DNA of 64,000 nt from Planctomycetaceae bacterium (GCA_020638955.1 JACKHO010000009.1:263833-327832); one strand, 5' to 3'; shown: positions 34,650 through 44,545, counted from the first letter of the stretch. The notes: a model not told the origin generated them from the sequence alone. Program-made: numbers and translations.

Positions 34650-37600
34650 TTAGTCGAGCATTGGCTCTGGTTCGCCGTGGTGCGTCAGTTCGACCGCCTT
34701 CAGACCCCGTGCAAACCACGGATAAATTGTCGGAATGACGAGTGACGTCAGCAGGGTCGATGTAATCAGACCGCCGATGACCACTGTTGCCAACGGTCGC
34801 TGCATTTCGGCTCCGTCGCTGGTGGAGAGTGCCATGGGCAGGAATCCGAGGCTGGCAACCAGGGCGGTCATGAGAATGGGACGCAAACGGACAAGTGCCG
34901 TTTGAAGACTCACTTGGGACATCGGCATGCCGCTGAGTCGCGCTTCTTCGGCTGCACTCACCCACACCAGTCCGTTCAGCACAGCCACACCGAACAGTGC
35001 AATGAAACCCACACCCGCAGAAATACTGAATGGCATACCCCGCAGGTAGAGTGCAATGACTCCTCCCGAGGCGGCCATGGGGATGGCCAGGAAAATCAGC
35101 ATGGCAAGCCGCATTGAACCGAGGCTGGTGTGCAATAGCAACATAATGATGATGAGCACAAGCGGCATGATAATAATGAGTCGCTGACTGGCTGACTGCA
35201 GGTTTTCGAAGTCGCCCCCCCATTTGATTTCATATCCCACCGGTAAATCGACTTTTTCCGCAACGGTCGCCTGAGCTTCGCTCACAAACGTGGCGACGTC
35301 GCGCCCTCGCACGTTGGCGGACACGAACGTGCGGCGTCGGCTGTCTTCGTGTTCGATGGAAGGTGGCGTTTCTTCCGGGATAATGTCCGCCAGTTCTTTC
35401 AGTGGCACAGTGTGGCCATTGAAATCGGAAATGGGGATTTGCTCTAGCAGCTTGGTATCTTCACGCCATTCCTGAGGGATGCGGACAATGATGGGATATC
35501 GAGCCCGGCCTTCGAAGATTTGTCCCACTTCGTGCCCCCCCAGTGAGGAGACGGCGTCCAGGACGGCCTGTGCGTCGATGCCGTACTGCGCCAGTTTTTC
35601 AGGCTTCGCAAGAATCGTGACCGTCGACAGGTTCGCCTGATAGTCGGCCTTCACATCCACGGCACCGGGAATGGCTCGCAGCGCTGCTTCAATTTCTTTT
35701 CCCTTCGCACCGAGGACTTCGATGTCATCGCCATAGAGCAACACCGCCACGTCGGCTTTCACCCCGGCGACCAGTTCATCGACACGCATTTCGATGGGCT
35801 GCGTGAAACCAAAAGCCACGCCGGGCACGTTCCCGTTGAGTTCCTTCGACATTTGTTCGATGAGTTCGTCACGCGTCTTGTGTTCCGGCCATTCATGGAC
35901 GGGGCGAAGGAGAACCCAGACATCGGTCTGGTGGACACCCATGACGTCGTTGGCAATTTCGGGGCGTCCCGTCTTACAGAAAACCGTTTTCACCTCGGGA
36001 TACTTTTTGAGGATGTTCTCAATTTGGGTCGACATATCAATCGAACCTTCCAGGGTTGCACTGGGGAGTCGCTGTGCCTCAATGAGCAAGTCTCCTTCTT
36101 CCAGACGCGGCATGAATTCCGCACCCAAATTGCGAGCAATCGGAATACTGACCACAAACACCGTCAGCGCCATGACAATGGTCACGATGGGATGCTTAAT
36201 GGCCCGTGTGACGAGTGGCTGGTAGATGAACTTCACAATTCGGACGAGGAAGATTTCCTCTTCCTCCATTTTCTTCGGCAGGAAAATTGATGCCATGGCT
36301 GGCATGAATGTCATCGACAGCACAAGCGAACCTGCCAATGCGAACAGCACGGTGAGGGCCATGGGGCGGAAGAGTTTTCCTTCCGTCCCTTCCAGCAGCA
36401 GGATAGGCAGAAACACCACCGCGATAATGAGTTCACCAAACATGGTGGGCTTACGCACTTCGACCGCGGCGTCGCGAATGACATCTTCATGCGACGTGTC
36501 GCCGTTGTCATGCGACAGTTTGCGAACGCAGTTTTCCACCATAATCACACTGCTGTCCACAATCAGTCCGAAGTCGATGGCTCCCAGGCTCATGAGGCTG
36601 GCGGTGACACCGAAGTAGGCCATGACGTTGGTGGCGAACAGCATGGAGAGTGGAATGGCCAGAGCCACAATGACACCGGCGCGGAAGTTCCCCAACATCA
36701 GCAGCAGCACAATGATGACCAGAAATCCGCCTTCGGTCAGATTCGTCAGCACTGTTTTCAGCGTGCGTCCAATGAGAGCGGAACGGTCATACGTGACTTC
36801 CAGCCGGACTCCTTCCGGCAAGGTGGGTTCGATTTCCTCCAGCCGCTCCTTCGCTGCTGTCACGACTTCGCGTGAGTTTTCGCCGACGAGCATCATGACC
36901 AGACCGGTGACAATTTCGCCGCGACCGTCACGCGTGACGGCGCCTTGACGGGTCATTGGTTCCACGCTGATTTTGGCAATGTCCCTGAGCAGAATAGGAT
37001 TGCCGTCAGCCTCCCTACGAACGACAACCGACTCAATGTCCTGCTCGTTCTTCAGGAGAGAAACGCCTCGAAGGAATCGCTGCTCGCCGTGGTGAATGAC
37101 GTAGCCGCCGCCCGAAGTGCTGTTATTGGCCTCGACGCTTTCGAACAGGTCCTCCATGGAAATTCCATAGCTGGACATACGGTTTGGATCGGGCTGAACT
37201 TCAAATGTCTTGTAGTAGCCGCCATGCGTGTTGATTTCCGTCACGCCGCGAACCTGCCGCAGACGTGGGGCAATGTCCCACTCCAGCATGGTGCGGAGTT
37301 CCATGGGAGTGTGCCGGGAGCTGCGTACTTCGAACTGCAGAATTTCTCCGAGAGCTGTTGTCAGAGGTCCCACGGTGGGCGTGCCGTATCCCGCGGGAAT
37401 ACTAGCTGCCGCGTCGGCAATTCGTTCGTTCACCAGTTGCCGTGCGCGGTAAATGTCGGTCCCTTCTTCGAACACGACGGTGACTACCGAGATGCCGAAC
37501 TTCGAAACGCTGCGCAGCTCTTCCACGTCCGGCAGCCCGCCCATGGTGTTTTCCACGGGATACGTGACATAACGCTCAACTTCGACGGGCGAGAGGGAAC

Positions 37601-37760
37601 CTGCGTCGGTGACAATTTGCACCTGCACGTTCGTCATGTCGGGCACGGCGTCGATGGGCAGATGCAGCGCCGAATACAATCCGGCCGCTGCCATCAACAG
37701 CGTGAGGATGATGACCAGAACGCGGTTGGTCAGTGACAGTTCGATAATATTGGTGAGCAT
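34650..37760 (-). CDS. Heavy-metal RND efflux pump (CzcA-like)
   Basis: A 1036-aa inner-membrane RND transporter with about twelve helices and two large periplasmic loops. The proton-relay and metal site 'DFGLIVDSSVIMVEN' has the two Asp and one Glu spaced as in CzcA (Asp402, Asp408, Glu415 numbering of that protein). 'GAEFMPRLEEGDLLIE' and 'AVPDMTNVQVQI' are typical of the heavy-metal efflux branch. It should pump divalent cations such as Co, Zn or Cd out of the periplasm or cytoplasm with an adaptor and an outer-membrane channel. The adaptor gene lies 100 bases upstream; no outer-membrane channel gene is seen. Confidence 0.95.
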   Translation of the reverse strand: MLTNIIELSLTNRVLVIILTLLMAAAGLYSALHLPIDAVPDMTNVQVQIVTDAGSLSPVEVERYVTYPVENTMGGLPDVEELRSVSKFGISVVTVVFEEGTDIYRARQLVNERIADAAASIPAGYGTPTVGPLTTALGEILQFEVRSSRHTPMELRTMLEWDIAPRLRQVRGVTEINTHGGYYKTFEVQPDPNRMSSYGISMEDLFESVEANNSTSGGGYVIHHGEQRFLRGVSLLKNEQDIESVVVRREADGNPILLRDIAKISVEPMTRQGAVTRDGRGEIVTGLVMMLVGENSREVVTAAKERLEEIEPTLPEGVRLEVTYDRSALIGRTLKTVLTNLTEGGFLVIIVLLLMLGNFRAGVIVALAIPLSMLFATNVMAYFGVTASLMSLGAIDFGLIVDSSVIMVENCVRKLSHDNGDTSHEDVIRDAAVEVRKPTMFGELIIAVVFLPILLLEGTEGKLFRPMALTVLFALAGSLVLSMTFMPAMASIFLPKKMEEEEIFLVRIVKFIYQPLVTRAIKHPIVTIVMALTVFVVSIPIARNLGAEFMPRLEEGDLLIEAQRLPSATLEGSIDMSTQIENILKKYPEVKTVFCKTGRPEIANDVMGVHQTDVWVLLRPVHEWPEHKTRDELIEQMSKELNGNVPGVAFGFTQPIEMRVDELVAGVKADVAVLLYGDDIEVLGAKGKEIEAALRAIPGAVDVKADYQANLSTVTILAKPEKLAQYGIDAQAVLDAVSSLGGHEVGQIFEGRARYPIIVRIPQEWREDTKLLEQIPISDFNGHTVPLKELADIIPEETPPSIEHEDSRRRTFVSANVRGRDVATFVSEAQATVAEKVDLPVGYEIKWGGDFENLQSASQRLIIIMPLVLIIIMLLLHTSLGSMRLAMLIFLAIPMAASGGVIALYLRGMPFSISAGVGFIALFGVAVLNGLVWVSAAEEARLSGMPMSQVSLQTALVRLRPILMTALVASLGFLPMALSTSDGAEMQRPLATVVIGGLITSTLLTSLVIPTIYPWFARGLKAVELTHHGEPEPMLD

Positions 37761-37859
37761 GACGCTGGGCCGATCAAATCGGAGGAACTCGACAGGGAGT
37801 CGAGTTCGCGAGGAAATATGCGAGGATTCAGCACCGCAAAACGAGTTGAACGGGTGGGG

Positions 37860-39359
37860 CTACTCCCCTTCACCCTGAAGCAACAGTTCCGACTTCAACA
37901 GGAAGGCACCGTTCGTTACGACGAGTTGCCCCTGCGACAGTCCATCGGTCACTTCGACCCATTCGTCGGAGGTTTCGCCCGTTTTGATATCAACGCGTTG
38001 GAATGTGCCACCGTTGAGATCCAGAAACACGAAATCACTGTTCTCGTGCTGCAGAATCGACTCGGGCTTTACTGACAAGACTTGGCGTGGTTCGCCAATA
38101 GGCACCGAAACGCGAACATACATACCGGGACGCAAGAGCCCTTCGCTGTTGTCAATCATGGCGACCAGTGGCACCGCATTTGTGTCCGCTTGAACTTCGC
38201 GACCAAAGTAGCGAATGGTCGCGGGGAACGTCCGATTCTGAAGCGCTGGCACGACCACGTGTACCGGAGCACCCTGCTCCAGTGAAACGGCCAGCCAGTC
38301 CCCTTCGCGAATGCTCGCTTCCACCGCGAGCGAGCGGGTGTCAGCGAGAACGAGAATTGACTCACCACGCATAACGCGTTCGTTGTCGGCATAGGCTCGG
38401 GATTCAATTGAGCCAGCAAATGGTGCCCGAACTTCGAGGCGCGACAGCGCCTCTTCGTCATTGTTGAATTCGGTCATCTCCTTTTGCTCTTTGTATCCGA
38501 GGAGAGTTTCCACAGACTGCCAGGCCAGTTTGAGTTGTCGTTCCTCTTCTGCGAGATTGGCGGCGGCCAGCATTTTGTCCTGTTCGGCAGCAAACGTTGC
38601 TTCGTCGCATGCGGAACGGAATTCTGTTTCTGCCAACTGCCGTTCGTTTTCCCGCTCTTTCAGTGTCCGCTCGGGAACAGATCCCGAGGCGACGAGAGGA
38701 CGAACCTGTGCGGCCAGGTCTGCTGCGAGCAGCATGTTGGTATAGGAGGACAGGATTTTGACGCGGTAACTTCCCAACGCGCGATCGCGGAACGCTGTTT
38801 CGATTTCGTCGGGCGTGCTCCGCTTGTTCAACATGACAAGCAATTGCTTGAGGTTCTCGGCGAGCGAGACTTCACGCTGATAAACTCGGGTAACAATTTC
38901 CCGCTGTTGCTGAACCCGCAACACCTCAGCGCGGGCTTTGCCAATTTCCGGACTGCGAATAACGGCCAGTAACTGCCCGGGAGTAACGCGGTCGCCCGGT
39001 TCCACGAGCAATTCCGTGATAATGCCGTCCATTGGCGCCTTCACGTCAATGTGCTTCGTCTGGTCGTATCGAATACGACCCGGCACCGTGTGCGTGTGCT
39101 GCACGAACTGCGGCTCCGTGGCCATGCTCTCGAATTGACCGGCTTCAATTTTTCCTTCGGGAAGTTTTACCGTGTCGGCAAGCGTTTCATCGGTTTCCGT
39201 TTCTGCTTCCGCTGTTTCATCCGAAGGCTCGTGAGATGACATGACATGGTGCATGACCATCCAGCCGCCCCCCATCGTGGCGAGGATGAGAACGGTGGGG
39301 AGTCCACTGAGAATAGTTTGCAGAATACTTTTGGGACCAGCGGGCGATTCGTGAGACAT
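37860..39359 (-). CDS. RND efflux periplasmic adaptor (CzcB/CusB-like)
   Basis: A 499-aa adaptor with a membrane anchor near the N-terminus ('GLPTVLILATMGGGWMVMHHVM'). It shows the halves of a lipoyl/barrel-sandwich domain ('HIDVKAPMDGIITELLVEPGDRV' and 'LEVRAPFAGSIESRAYADNERV') separated by a long coiled coil, and a beta-barrel ('VPLVAMIDNSEGLLRPGMYVRV'). The start was set at 39359, removing about 79 codons of unlikely upstream reading. It links the CzcA-like pump to an outer-membrane channel. A Met/His/Glu-rich N-terminal stretch ('HHVMSSHEPSDETAEAETE') may contact metal. Confidence 0.92.
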   Translation of the reverse strand: MSHESPAGPKSILQTILSGLPTVLILATMGGGWMVMHHVMSSHEPSDETAEAETETDETLADTVKLPEGKIEAGQFESMATEPQFVQHTHTVPGRIRYDQTKHIDVKAPMDGIITELLVEPGDRVTPGQLLAVIRSPEIGKARAEVLRVQQQREIVTRVYQREVSLAENLKQLLVMLNKRSTPDEIETAFRDRALGSYRVKILSSYTNMLLAADLAAQVRPLVASGSVPERTLKERENERQLAETEFRSACDEATFAAEQDKMLAAANLAEEERQLKLAWQSVETLLGYKEQKEMTEFNNDEEALSRLEVRAPFAGSIESRAYADNERVMRGESILVLADTRSLAVEASIREGDWLAVSLEQGAPVHVVVPALQNRTFPATIRYFGREVQADTNAVPLVAMIDNSEGLLRPGMYVRVSVPIGEPRQVLSVKPESILQHENSDFVFLDLNGGTFQRVDIKTGETSDEWVEVTDGLSQGQLVVTNGAFLLKSELLLQGEGE

Positions 39360-39710
39360 GGCAGTGTCGGCTTCGGCAGGAGTGCAGTGTGCAATAATCA
39401 CTGCGACGCTACCGCACGTTCTGTGCCACAAGCCCAACTGGCCATTTGCGGGGCCGAATTGCCATTGTTCATTCGACTTACGCCACAAGGTGGAAAGTGA
39501 CTTTCCAGTAGGTGGAAAGTTTCTGTCCACTTGATAGCCATTATTGAACCTCAGAAAACTCAGTGCGAGCTTTCGATTTCGAGCAGCCCCGAGCACCCGT
39601 CGCAGCTCTGGTCAATTGGTGATTGTCAGTTCCAGACGCTATGGTTTCATTGTCTCGCGTCCCTCCTGGATTGCAGGCGACTCAGGTCTCAAGAACGGAA
39701 TGCAGTGAAC
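39360..39710. other. Gene-free divergent spacer
   Basis: A 351-base space between the RND operon (minus) and the HELAH peptidase (plus). The only structure I see is the pair of inverted repeats at 39491-39530; the remaining bases show no gene and no recognised promoter. Confidence 0.7.
39491..39530. promoter_or_regulatory. Twin inverted repeats, operator candidate
   Basis: TGGAAAGT-G-ACTTTCCA is a perfect 17-base inverted repeat (39491-39507). Five bases later the half site repeats as TGGAAAGT (39513-39520), itself part of GTGGA-N9-TCCAC (39512-39530). The site is 130-170 bases upstream of the adaptor start and about 180 bases upstream of the peptidase start. Confidence 0.5.
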
Positions 39711-40859
39711 ATGAAACAGCCCTTGTTTTCGATGGCCACAGCGGTGCTGCTGTCGCTGGGAATTCCGAGTGCCCAGGCTGAAGAGCCACAATCAGGCAGG
39801 AGACCGACCCTGCAAATCATCAATGGGAGTCAGCAGCCGGTCCACGTCTATTGGCTGGAGTCCGAAACCCAGCGAGTTTCAAATGGACGCATCGAACCGG
39901 GCCGAGATTCCCTCATCACCACCAGTTTAGGACATCGGTTCGCCGTTGTGGGGGAAGAAGATGGAACAGAGGTGACAGTCACCAGCGTGGTCCCCATTCA
40001 GGCCATGCGTTTTGATCCCCCAGATGAAAACGGCATCCCGAAGTTCTACACCATTCGGGCCGAGGCACAGCAATTTCCCATTGTCGCTTCGGCGAAAGTA
40101 AATCCTTACGCCGTCAAAGAAGCGATGTACCTCGTCGACCTCATGCTCGCCAAACGGCCTGACGTGCGGAAGGCGATGGTGCAAAGCGGTGCCCGGCTCT
40201 GCATTTTGGCCCACAACGAATTTACGACGGACCAACCCGAGTTCGCTCGACTCGCCAACGAACCACTGCGAGAATTCCCCGGAATTTCCGGCAAGGACTA
40301 CTGGGATGCCCGCGCCCGCGGATTAGGTGGCAGCGAACGCGATCCCTTTTGCTCCTGTGCCGAAGAGAATCTCCTCGGCTACCCGGGCGATCCTTACTCG
40401 GCAGAGTGCATTCTCATCCACGAACTCGCGCACAACATTCATTTACGCGGCTTGAACAACGTGGATCCCACATTCGACGTGCGACTCAAAGCCGCGTACG
40501 ACGCAGCAATGGAGGAAGGCTTGTGGAAAGGGAAGTATGCGAGCGTGAATCATCACGAATACTTTGCCGAAGGGGTGCAGTCGTGGTTTGACAATAATCG
40601 CGAGAACGACCACGACCACAACCACGTCAACACCCGCGAAGAACTCGTTGACTACGACCCCCGACTCGCAAAACTCTGCCAGGAAGTTTTCGGCGACACC
40701 CAGCTTCGCTACACGAAACCGGCCACCCGACTCCACGACCACCTGAAAGACTACGACCCCACCAAGGCCCCGACATTCGAATGGCCCGAGCGGTTGAGTG
40801 AGGCGAAGCAAAAGATTCGCGAAGCGTCTGAGCGGCGGAATAACGAATCCGGGAAGTAA
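39711..40859 (+). CDS. Secreted zinc metallopeptidase-like protein (HELAH)
   Basis: A 382-aa exported protein with signal peptide 'MATAVLLSLGIPSAQA'. The zinc site 'ILIHELAHNIH' (HExxH form HELAH) is followed about 45 residues later by 'HHEYFAEGVQSWF', in which the Glu could be the third zinc ligand, as in gluzincins. The first 150 residues form a beta-rich domain. The substrate is probably a protein or peptide. It is transcribed away from the RND genes and followed by the ThiF-like gene. An upstream in-frame extension of 60 codons was rejected as it hides the signal peptide. Confidence 0.83.
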   Translation: MKQPLFSMATAVLLSLGIPSAQAEEPQSGRRPTLQIINGSQQPVHVYWLESETQRVSNGRIEPGRDSLITTSLGHRFAVVGEEDGTEVTVTSVVPIQAMRFDPPDENGIPKFYTIRAEAQQFPIVASAKVNPYAVKEAMYLVDLMLAKRPDVRKAMVQSGARLCILAHNEFTTDQPEFARLANEPLREFPGISGKDYWDARARGLGGSERDPFCSCAEENLLGYPGDPYSAECILIHELAHNIHLRGLNNVDPTFDVRLKAAYDAAMEEGLWKGKYASVNHHEYFAEGVQSWFDNNRENDHDHNHVNTREELVDYDPRLAKLCQEVFGDTQLRYTKPATRLHDHLKDYDPTKAPTFEWPERLSEAKQKIREASERRNNESGK

Positions 40860-40990
40860 TTCACCGGCATGAAAAACCTGATCTCGCTGCAACCTAGTCT
40901 GACGCACCTCACATTCACCGCCCGACCTGACGACACCTGGGCAATGCTCTATGCTATGGGGCAACTGTCCGAGAAGTATTTTTGAGCACT

Positions 40991-41746
40991 ATGAGTGGCA
41001 TGACACCTGAAGAGCACGCGCGGTATGAATGGCAAATGTGGACGCCGGGAATTGGCGTGGAGGGGCAAGAGAAACTCCGCAGTGCCTCGGTCATGGTGTC
41101 GCGTTTGGGTGGCGTCGGCGGAACGGTGGCGTATTACCTGGCCGCAGTTGGCATCGGCAAGCTGGTGCTGGCTCACGCCGGGAATGTGAAGCCGAGCGAT
41201 TTGAATCGCCAACTGCTCATGACGACGGACTGGCTTGGCAAACCGAGAATCGAATCGGCCAAGCGAAGACTGAATGAGCTGAACCCCCACGTCGAAATCG
41301 TGGCGGTCGGTGAGAATGTCAGTTCGGTGAATGCTCAGGAACTGGTTGATCAAGCCGACATTGTGGTCGATGGGGCGCCGCTGTTTGATGAACGGTACGC
41401 CATGAATGCCGCGGCAGTGGCTGCCGGGAAGCCACTCGTTGAATGTGCCATGTACGACTTTGACGCTCAACTAACCACGGTCATACCCGGCAGGACTCCT
41501 TGCGTCGCCTGCATTTATCCGGAGCCGCCGCCGAACTGGAAACGGGAATTTCCTGTAGTCGGAGCCGTTTCCGGTACGATTGCATCGCTGGCTGCGGTTG
41601 AGGTCGTTAAGCTCCTCACCGGAATTGGAGAGCCGCTGGCGGGCAGGGTGTTACATGCCAACATGCGAAACATGACGTTCCGCACGTTACCAGTTGCACG
41701 CAATCCCGAATGTCCGGTGTGTCGTCACGTTACTGAGAAAGCCTAG
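40991..41746 (+). CDS. ThiF/MoeB/HesA-family E1-like adenylyltransferase
   Basis: A 251-aa protein of the ubiquitin-activating E1-like superfamily. ATP-binding loop 'SRLGGVGGTVAYYLA' (a variant of GxGGxG), conserved 'DLNRQLL' (the arginine that contacts ATP), 'IVVDGAPLFDERYAMN', and two zinc-type Cys pairs ('CVACIYPEPP', 'CPVCRH'). Such enzymes adenylate the C-terminal glycine of MoaD/ThiS-type carriers. A MoaD-like gene is present at 7581-7826. The start is uncertain: ATG at 40991 is used; TTG at 40982 and ATG at 41000 are possible. It is two bases from purN, so the two are probably co-translated. Confidence 0.88.
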   Translation: MSGMTPEEHARYEWQMWTPGIGVEGQEKLRSASVMVSRLGGVGGTVAYYLAAVGIGKLVLAHAGNVKPSDLNRQLLMTTDWLGKPRIESAKRRLNELNPHVEIVAVGENVSSVNAQELVDQADIVVDGAPLFDERYAMNAAAVAAGKPLVECAMYDFDAQLTTVIPGRTPCVACIYPEPPPNWKREFPVVGAVSGTIASLAAVEVVKLLTGIGEPLAGRVLHANMRNMTFRTLPVARNPECPVCRHVTEKA

Positions 41747-41748
41747 CC

Positions 41749-42390
41749 GTGTTGTCGTTTCCCACTCCCCTGCGTTGTGCCGCTTTGATTTCAGGCGGAG
41801 GACGGACGGTGACCAATTTGGTTGACCGAATTAAAAGCGGGCAACTCGCCGCGGAAATCCCCATTGTCATTGCCAACCGCGAATGTGCAGGTGTGCAGCG
41901 ACTTACCGACATGGGGCTCACCGTCGAAGTCATGAAACGTGCAGAATTCGCTGACGACGAAGCACATAACAAAGCGATTTTTGACCGCATCCGGCAGGCA
42001 CGTGTGGATGTCGTTTTACTCGCGGGATACCTCGCTCGGCTCATCATTCCGCACGAGTTTGATCGCCGCGTGCTGAACATTCACCCGGCGCTTATTCCCT
42101 CTTTCAGCGGTCATGGAATGTATGGAGACCGCGTCCACGCAGCGGTCATCGAACGCGGCTGTTGCGTTTCCGGATGCACGGTCCATTTCTGCGACGACGA
42201 GTACGACCACGGTCCCATCCTTGTCCAGAAGGCGGTCCCGGTCCTGGCCGACGACACTCCCGACTCACTCGCCGCCCGCGTGTTTGAGGCCGAATGTGAG
42301 GCCTATCCCGAGGCACTTGAATTGCTGATGAGTGGCCCCGTCGAGATCCGTGGCCATCGTGTCTGCTCGTCGCCTCGGAATGCAGATTAA
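41749..42390 (+). CDS. purN: Phosphoribosylglycinamide formyltransferase
   Basis: A 213-aa enzyme that transfers a formyl group from 10-formyltetrahydrofolate to GAR in purine synthesis. The phosphate loop 'SGGGRTVTNLV' is near the N-terminus. Active-site Asn and His are in 'NIHPALIPSFSG', and the catalytic Asp in 'CDDEYDHGPIL'. The start is GTG at 41749, two bases after the ThiF stop; TTG at 41752 is possible. Length is close to the family's usual 200 aa. Its linkage to a ThiF-like gene rather than to other pur genes is unusual. Confidence 0.93.
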   Translation: MLSFPTPLRCAALISGGGRTVTNLVDRIKSGQLAAEIPIVIANRECAGVQRLTDMGLTVEVMKRAEFADDEAHNKAIFDRIRQARVDVVLLAGYLARLIIPHEFDRRVLNIHPALIPSFSGHGMYGDRVHAAVIERGCCVSGCTVHFCDDEYDHGPILVQKAVPVLADDTPDSLAARVFEAECEAYPEALELLMSGPVEIRGHRVCSSPRNAD

Positions 42391-42500
42391 AGAGTTCCTG
42401 CCGCACGCTCGACACATCGACTGCTCACCAGACATAATCTGGGGCTTCCGTATTCAATTCCAAACAGCGTTTTGCAAGAAAAAATAGAGGATCGCAACCT

Positions 42501-43616
42501 ATGCGAAAATTCGCCTTTTTGAGTCTGCTTTTGACAATCCCCGGCCTGGCCTTTGCCGAGGCTCCGCAAGCCAAACCGTTTGGCAAGACAGCTGACGGCG
42601 AAGCCGTTGAAATCTACGAACTGAAGAACGACAAGGGGATTACGGCCCGCATTATGACGCGGGGGGCCACACTGGTTGATCTGCTGGTTCCCGATGCCAA
42701 TGGCAAAACGGCTGACGTCGTGCTCGGATTCGATGACGTCGCTGGTTACGAAGGCGAAGACAACCAGTACTTCGGCTGCACTGCTGGCCGCGTTGCCAAC
42801 CGCATTGCGAAGGGCAAGTTCTCGCTCAACGGACGCGAGTACACGCTGGCCATTAACAATGAGCCAAACCATTTGCACGGCGGCGTGAAGCGGAGCATCG
42901 ACAAGGTTGTGTGGAAAGCTGCCTCGTTTGAAACCGACAATGCCACCGGCGTGCGATTCCGTTACGTCAGCCCGCACGGAGAAGAAGGTTACCCCGGTAC
43001 GCTCTCGATGGTGGTGACCTACACACTGAAGAAATCGGCGAACGAACTTGCTGTCAGCTACAAGGCGACGACCGATCAGGCGACCCCCATCAACCTGACG
43101 AACCACAGCTACTTCAATTTGAGTGGCGAAGGAAGCGAGACCGTCCTCGATCACGAACTGCAGTTGTTCTGCGACAATTACACGCCAGTGGACGACACGC
43201 TCATCCCCACGGGGAAAATTGATCCTGTCGAAGGAACAGTGCTTGATTTCCGCACCCCTCACACAATTGGTGAACGAATTAAATCACTCGATGACACGTC
43301 GGCCATTGGGTACGACCACAACTTTGTGGTGAACGGTGAAATGGGAGAGCTGCGTCCCGTCGCTCGCCTGAAAGACCCCAAGTCCGGTCGCGTACTGGAG
43401 GTTTCCACTACGGAACCCGGAGTGCAATTCTACTCAGGAAACTTCCTGAAAGGACAAGCAGGTAAAGGTGGCAAGCCGTATCCACACCGCAGTGCCATTT
43501 GCCTCGAAACTCAGCACTATCCCGATTCCATTAACCAGCCGAACTTCCCGGAGTCGGTGCTCGAACCGGGTGAAACTTATCGACATACTTGCGTGTGGAA
43601 GTTTTCCGCCGAGTAG
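42501..43616 (+). CDS. galM: Secreted galactose mutarotase (aldose 1-epimerase)
   Basis: A 371-aa enzyme with a clear signal peptide ('FAFLSLLLTIPGLAFA'), so it acts outside the cytoplasm. Mutarotase motifs: 'RVANRIAKGKF', 'NHLHGG', 'VSPHGEEGYPG', 'NLTNHSYFNLSG' (His at the active site) and 'IYELKN'-type start; the C-terminal Glu is in 'CLETQHYPDS'. It interconverts alpha and beta anomers of aldoses, which fits a cell living on polysaccharides. GAGGA lies nine bases before the start. Confidence 0.93.
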   Translation: MRKFAFLSLLLTIPGLAFAEAPQAKPFGKTADGEAVEIYELKNDKGITARIMTRGATLVDLLVPDANGKTADVVLGFDDVAGYEGEDNQYFGCTAGRVANRIAKGKFSLNGREYTLAINNEPNHLHGGVKRSIDKVVWKAASFETDNATGVRFRYVSPHGEEGYPGTLSMVVTYTLKKSANELAVSYKATTDQATPINLTNHSYFNLSGEGSETVLDHELQLFCDNYTPVDDTLIPTGKIDPVEGTVLDFRTPHTIGERIKSLDDTSAIGYDHNFVVNGEMGELRPVARLKDPKSGRVLEVSTTEPGVQFYSGNFLKGQAGKGGKPYPHRSAICLETQHYPDSINQPNFPESVLEPGETYRHTCVWKFSAE

Positions 43617-43694
43617 TTGTCTTTCGTGGCTGCCCGTCGGTCTGGCGGGCAGCCCGGTTCACTGACATCCCCCCAAGAATTCCCGCCAATTGTC

Positions 43695-44498
43695 ATGCCC
43701 ATTAACGTAGTTTGTCCCGGTTGTGAGCAGCAGTACAACGTGCCTGATGACAAGGCCGGACGAAAATTTCGTTGCAAGCAGTGTCAGGAAATTGTGTCGA
43801 TTCCTGATGCAGGCTCCTCATCTTCTGGCTATGCCGATCCAGCCCCGTCGCCCTCGCGCCGAAGCCGCTCTGACCGGGCTCAAGAGGATGACTTTGGGGA
43901 TGATTACCCACCACCGCGCTCGCGCCGATCGAGCCGGGGGCGAAGCAATGATTATGACGACGACTACGATGACGACGACGATGGTTATTCATCGTCCCGT
44001 TCTCGACGATCCAGTCGTGGTGGTCGACGTGGCTCGCGCAGCCGAGGGAGACAACGATCAGGTGGAAGCGGCCAAACTGCCGGACTGGGGAAACGATTCC
44101 TGGGGGCGCTCATCGACGGATTCTTCGGCGGACTCGTAATCGTTCCCGGATACGTCATGATGATCGCCGGCGCGGAAGGCGATTCACCAGAATTGGCGAT
44201 AACCGGCCTGATTGTGTTGGGTGGCGGCGGGCTGACGGTCCTTGCTGTTCAAATCTTTTTGTTGGCCACGAGAAGTCAGTCTCTCGGCAAATACCTCGTT
44301 GGGACTCGAATACACGACTACGAGTCCGGTGAGCCAGCTTCTGCAGTGCAAACCATATTGCTGCGACTATTTGTCAATCAATTGATTGCCAGTATCTGCG
44401 GGATTTATGGACTGATTGACGTGCTGTTTATCTTCGGTGATGAGCACCGGTGCCTGCACGACCAAATCGCCAGTACCTACGTGGAGGATATTTCCTAG
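43695..44498 (+). CDS. Zinc-ribbon/RDD-family membrane protein
   Basis: A 267-aa protein. N-terminal zinc ribbon ('CPGCEQQYNVPDDKAGRKFRC' up to 'CKQC'), a long Arg/Ser/Asp-rich disordered linker including 'DDDYDDDYDDDD'-like acid runs, then an RDD domain with about three helices: 'RFLGALIDGFFGG', 'SLGKYLVGTRI', and 'CLHDQIAST'. RDD proteins are thought to act in transport or membrane stress, but the role of this one is unknown. The start at 43695 is preferred over an upstream frame that would extend into the space after galM. Confidence 0.88.
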   Translation: MPINVVCPGCEQQYNVPDDKAGRKFRCKQCQEIVSIPDAGSSSSGYADPAPSPSRRSRSDRAQEDDFGDDYPPPRSRRSSRGRSNDYDDDYDDDDDGYSSSRSRRSSRGGRRGSRSRGRQRSGGSGQTAGLGKRFLGALIDGFFGGLVIVPGYVMMIAGAEGDSPELAITGLIVLGGGGLTVLAVQIFLLATRSQSLGKYLVGTRIHDYESGEPASAVQTILLRLFVNQLIASICGIYGLIDVLFIFGDEHRCLHDQIASTYVEDIS

Positions 44499-44545
44499 CT
44501 CCTCGGCGCGATGAAAGTTGAACTCGGGAAAAGGTCAGATTCATT

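Noticed and set aside
42387..43262. A 291-codon minus-strand frame over galM
   Set aside because: galM has signal peptide and all mutarotase motifs; the opposite frame has none.
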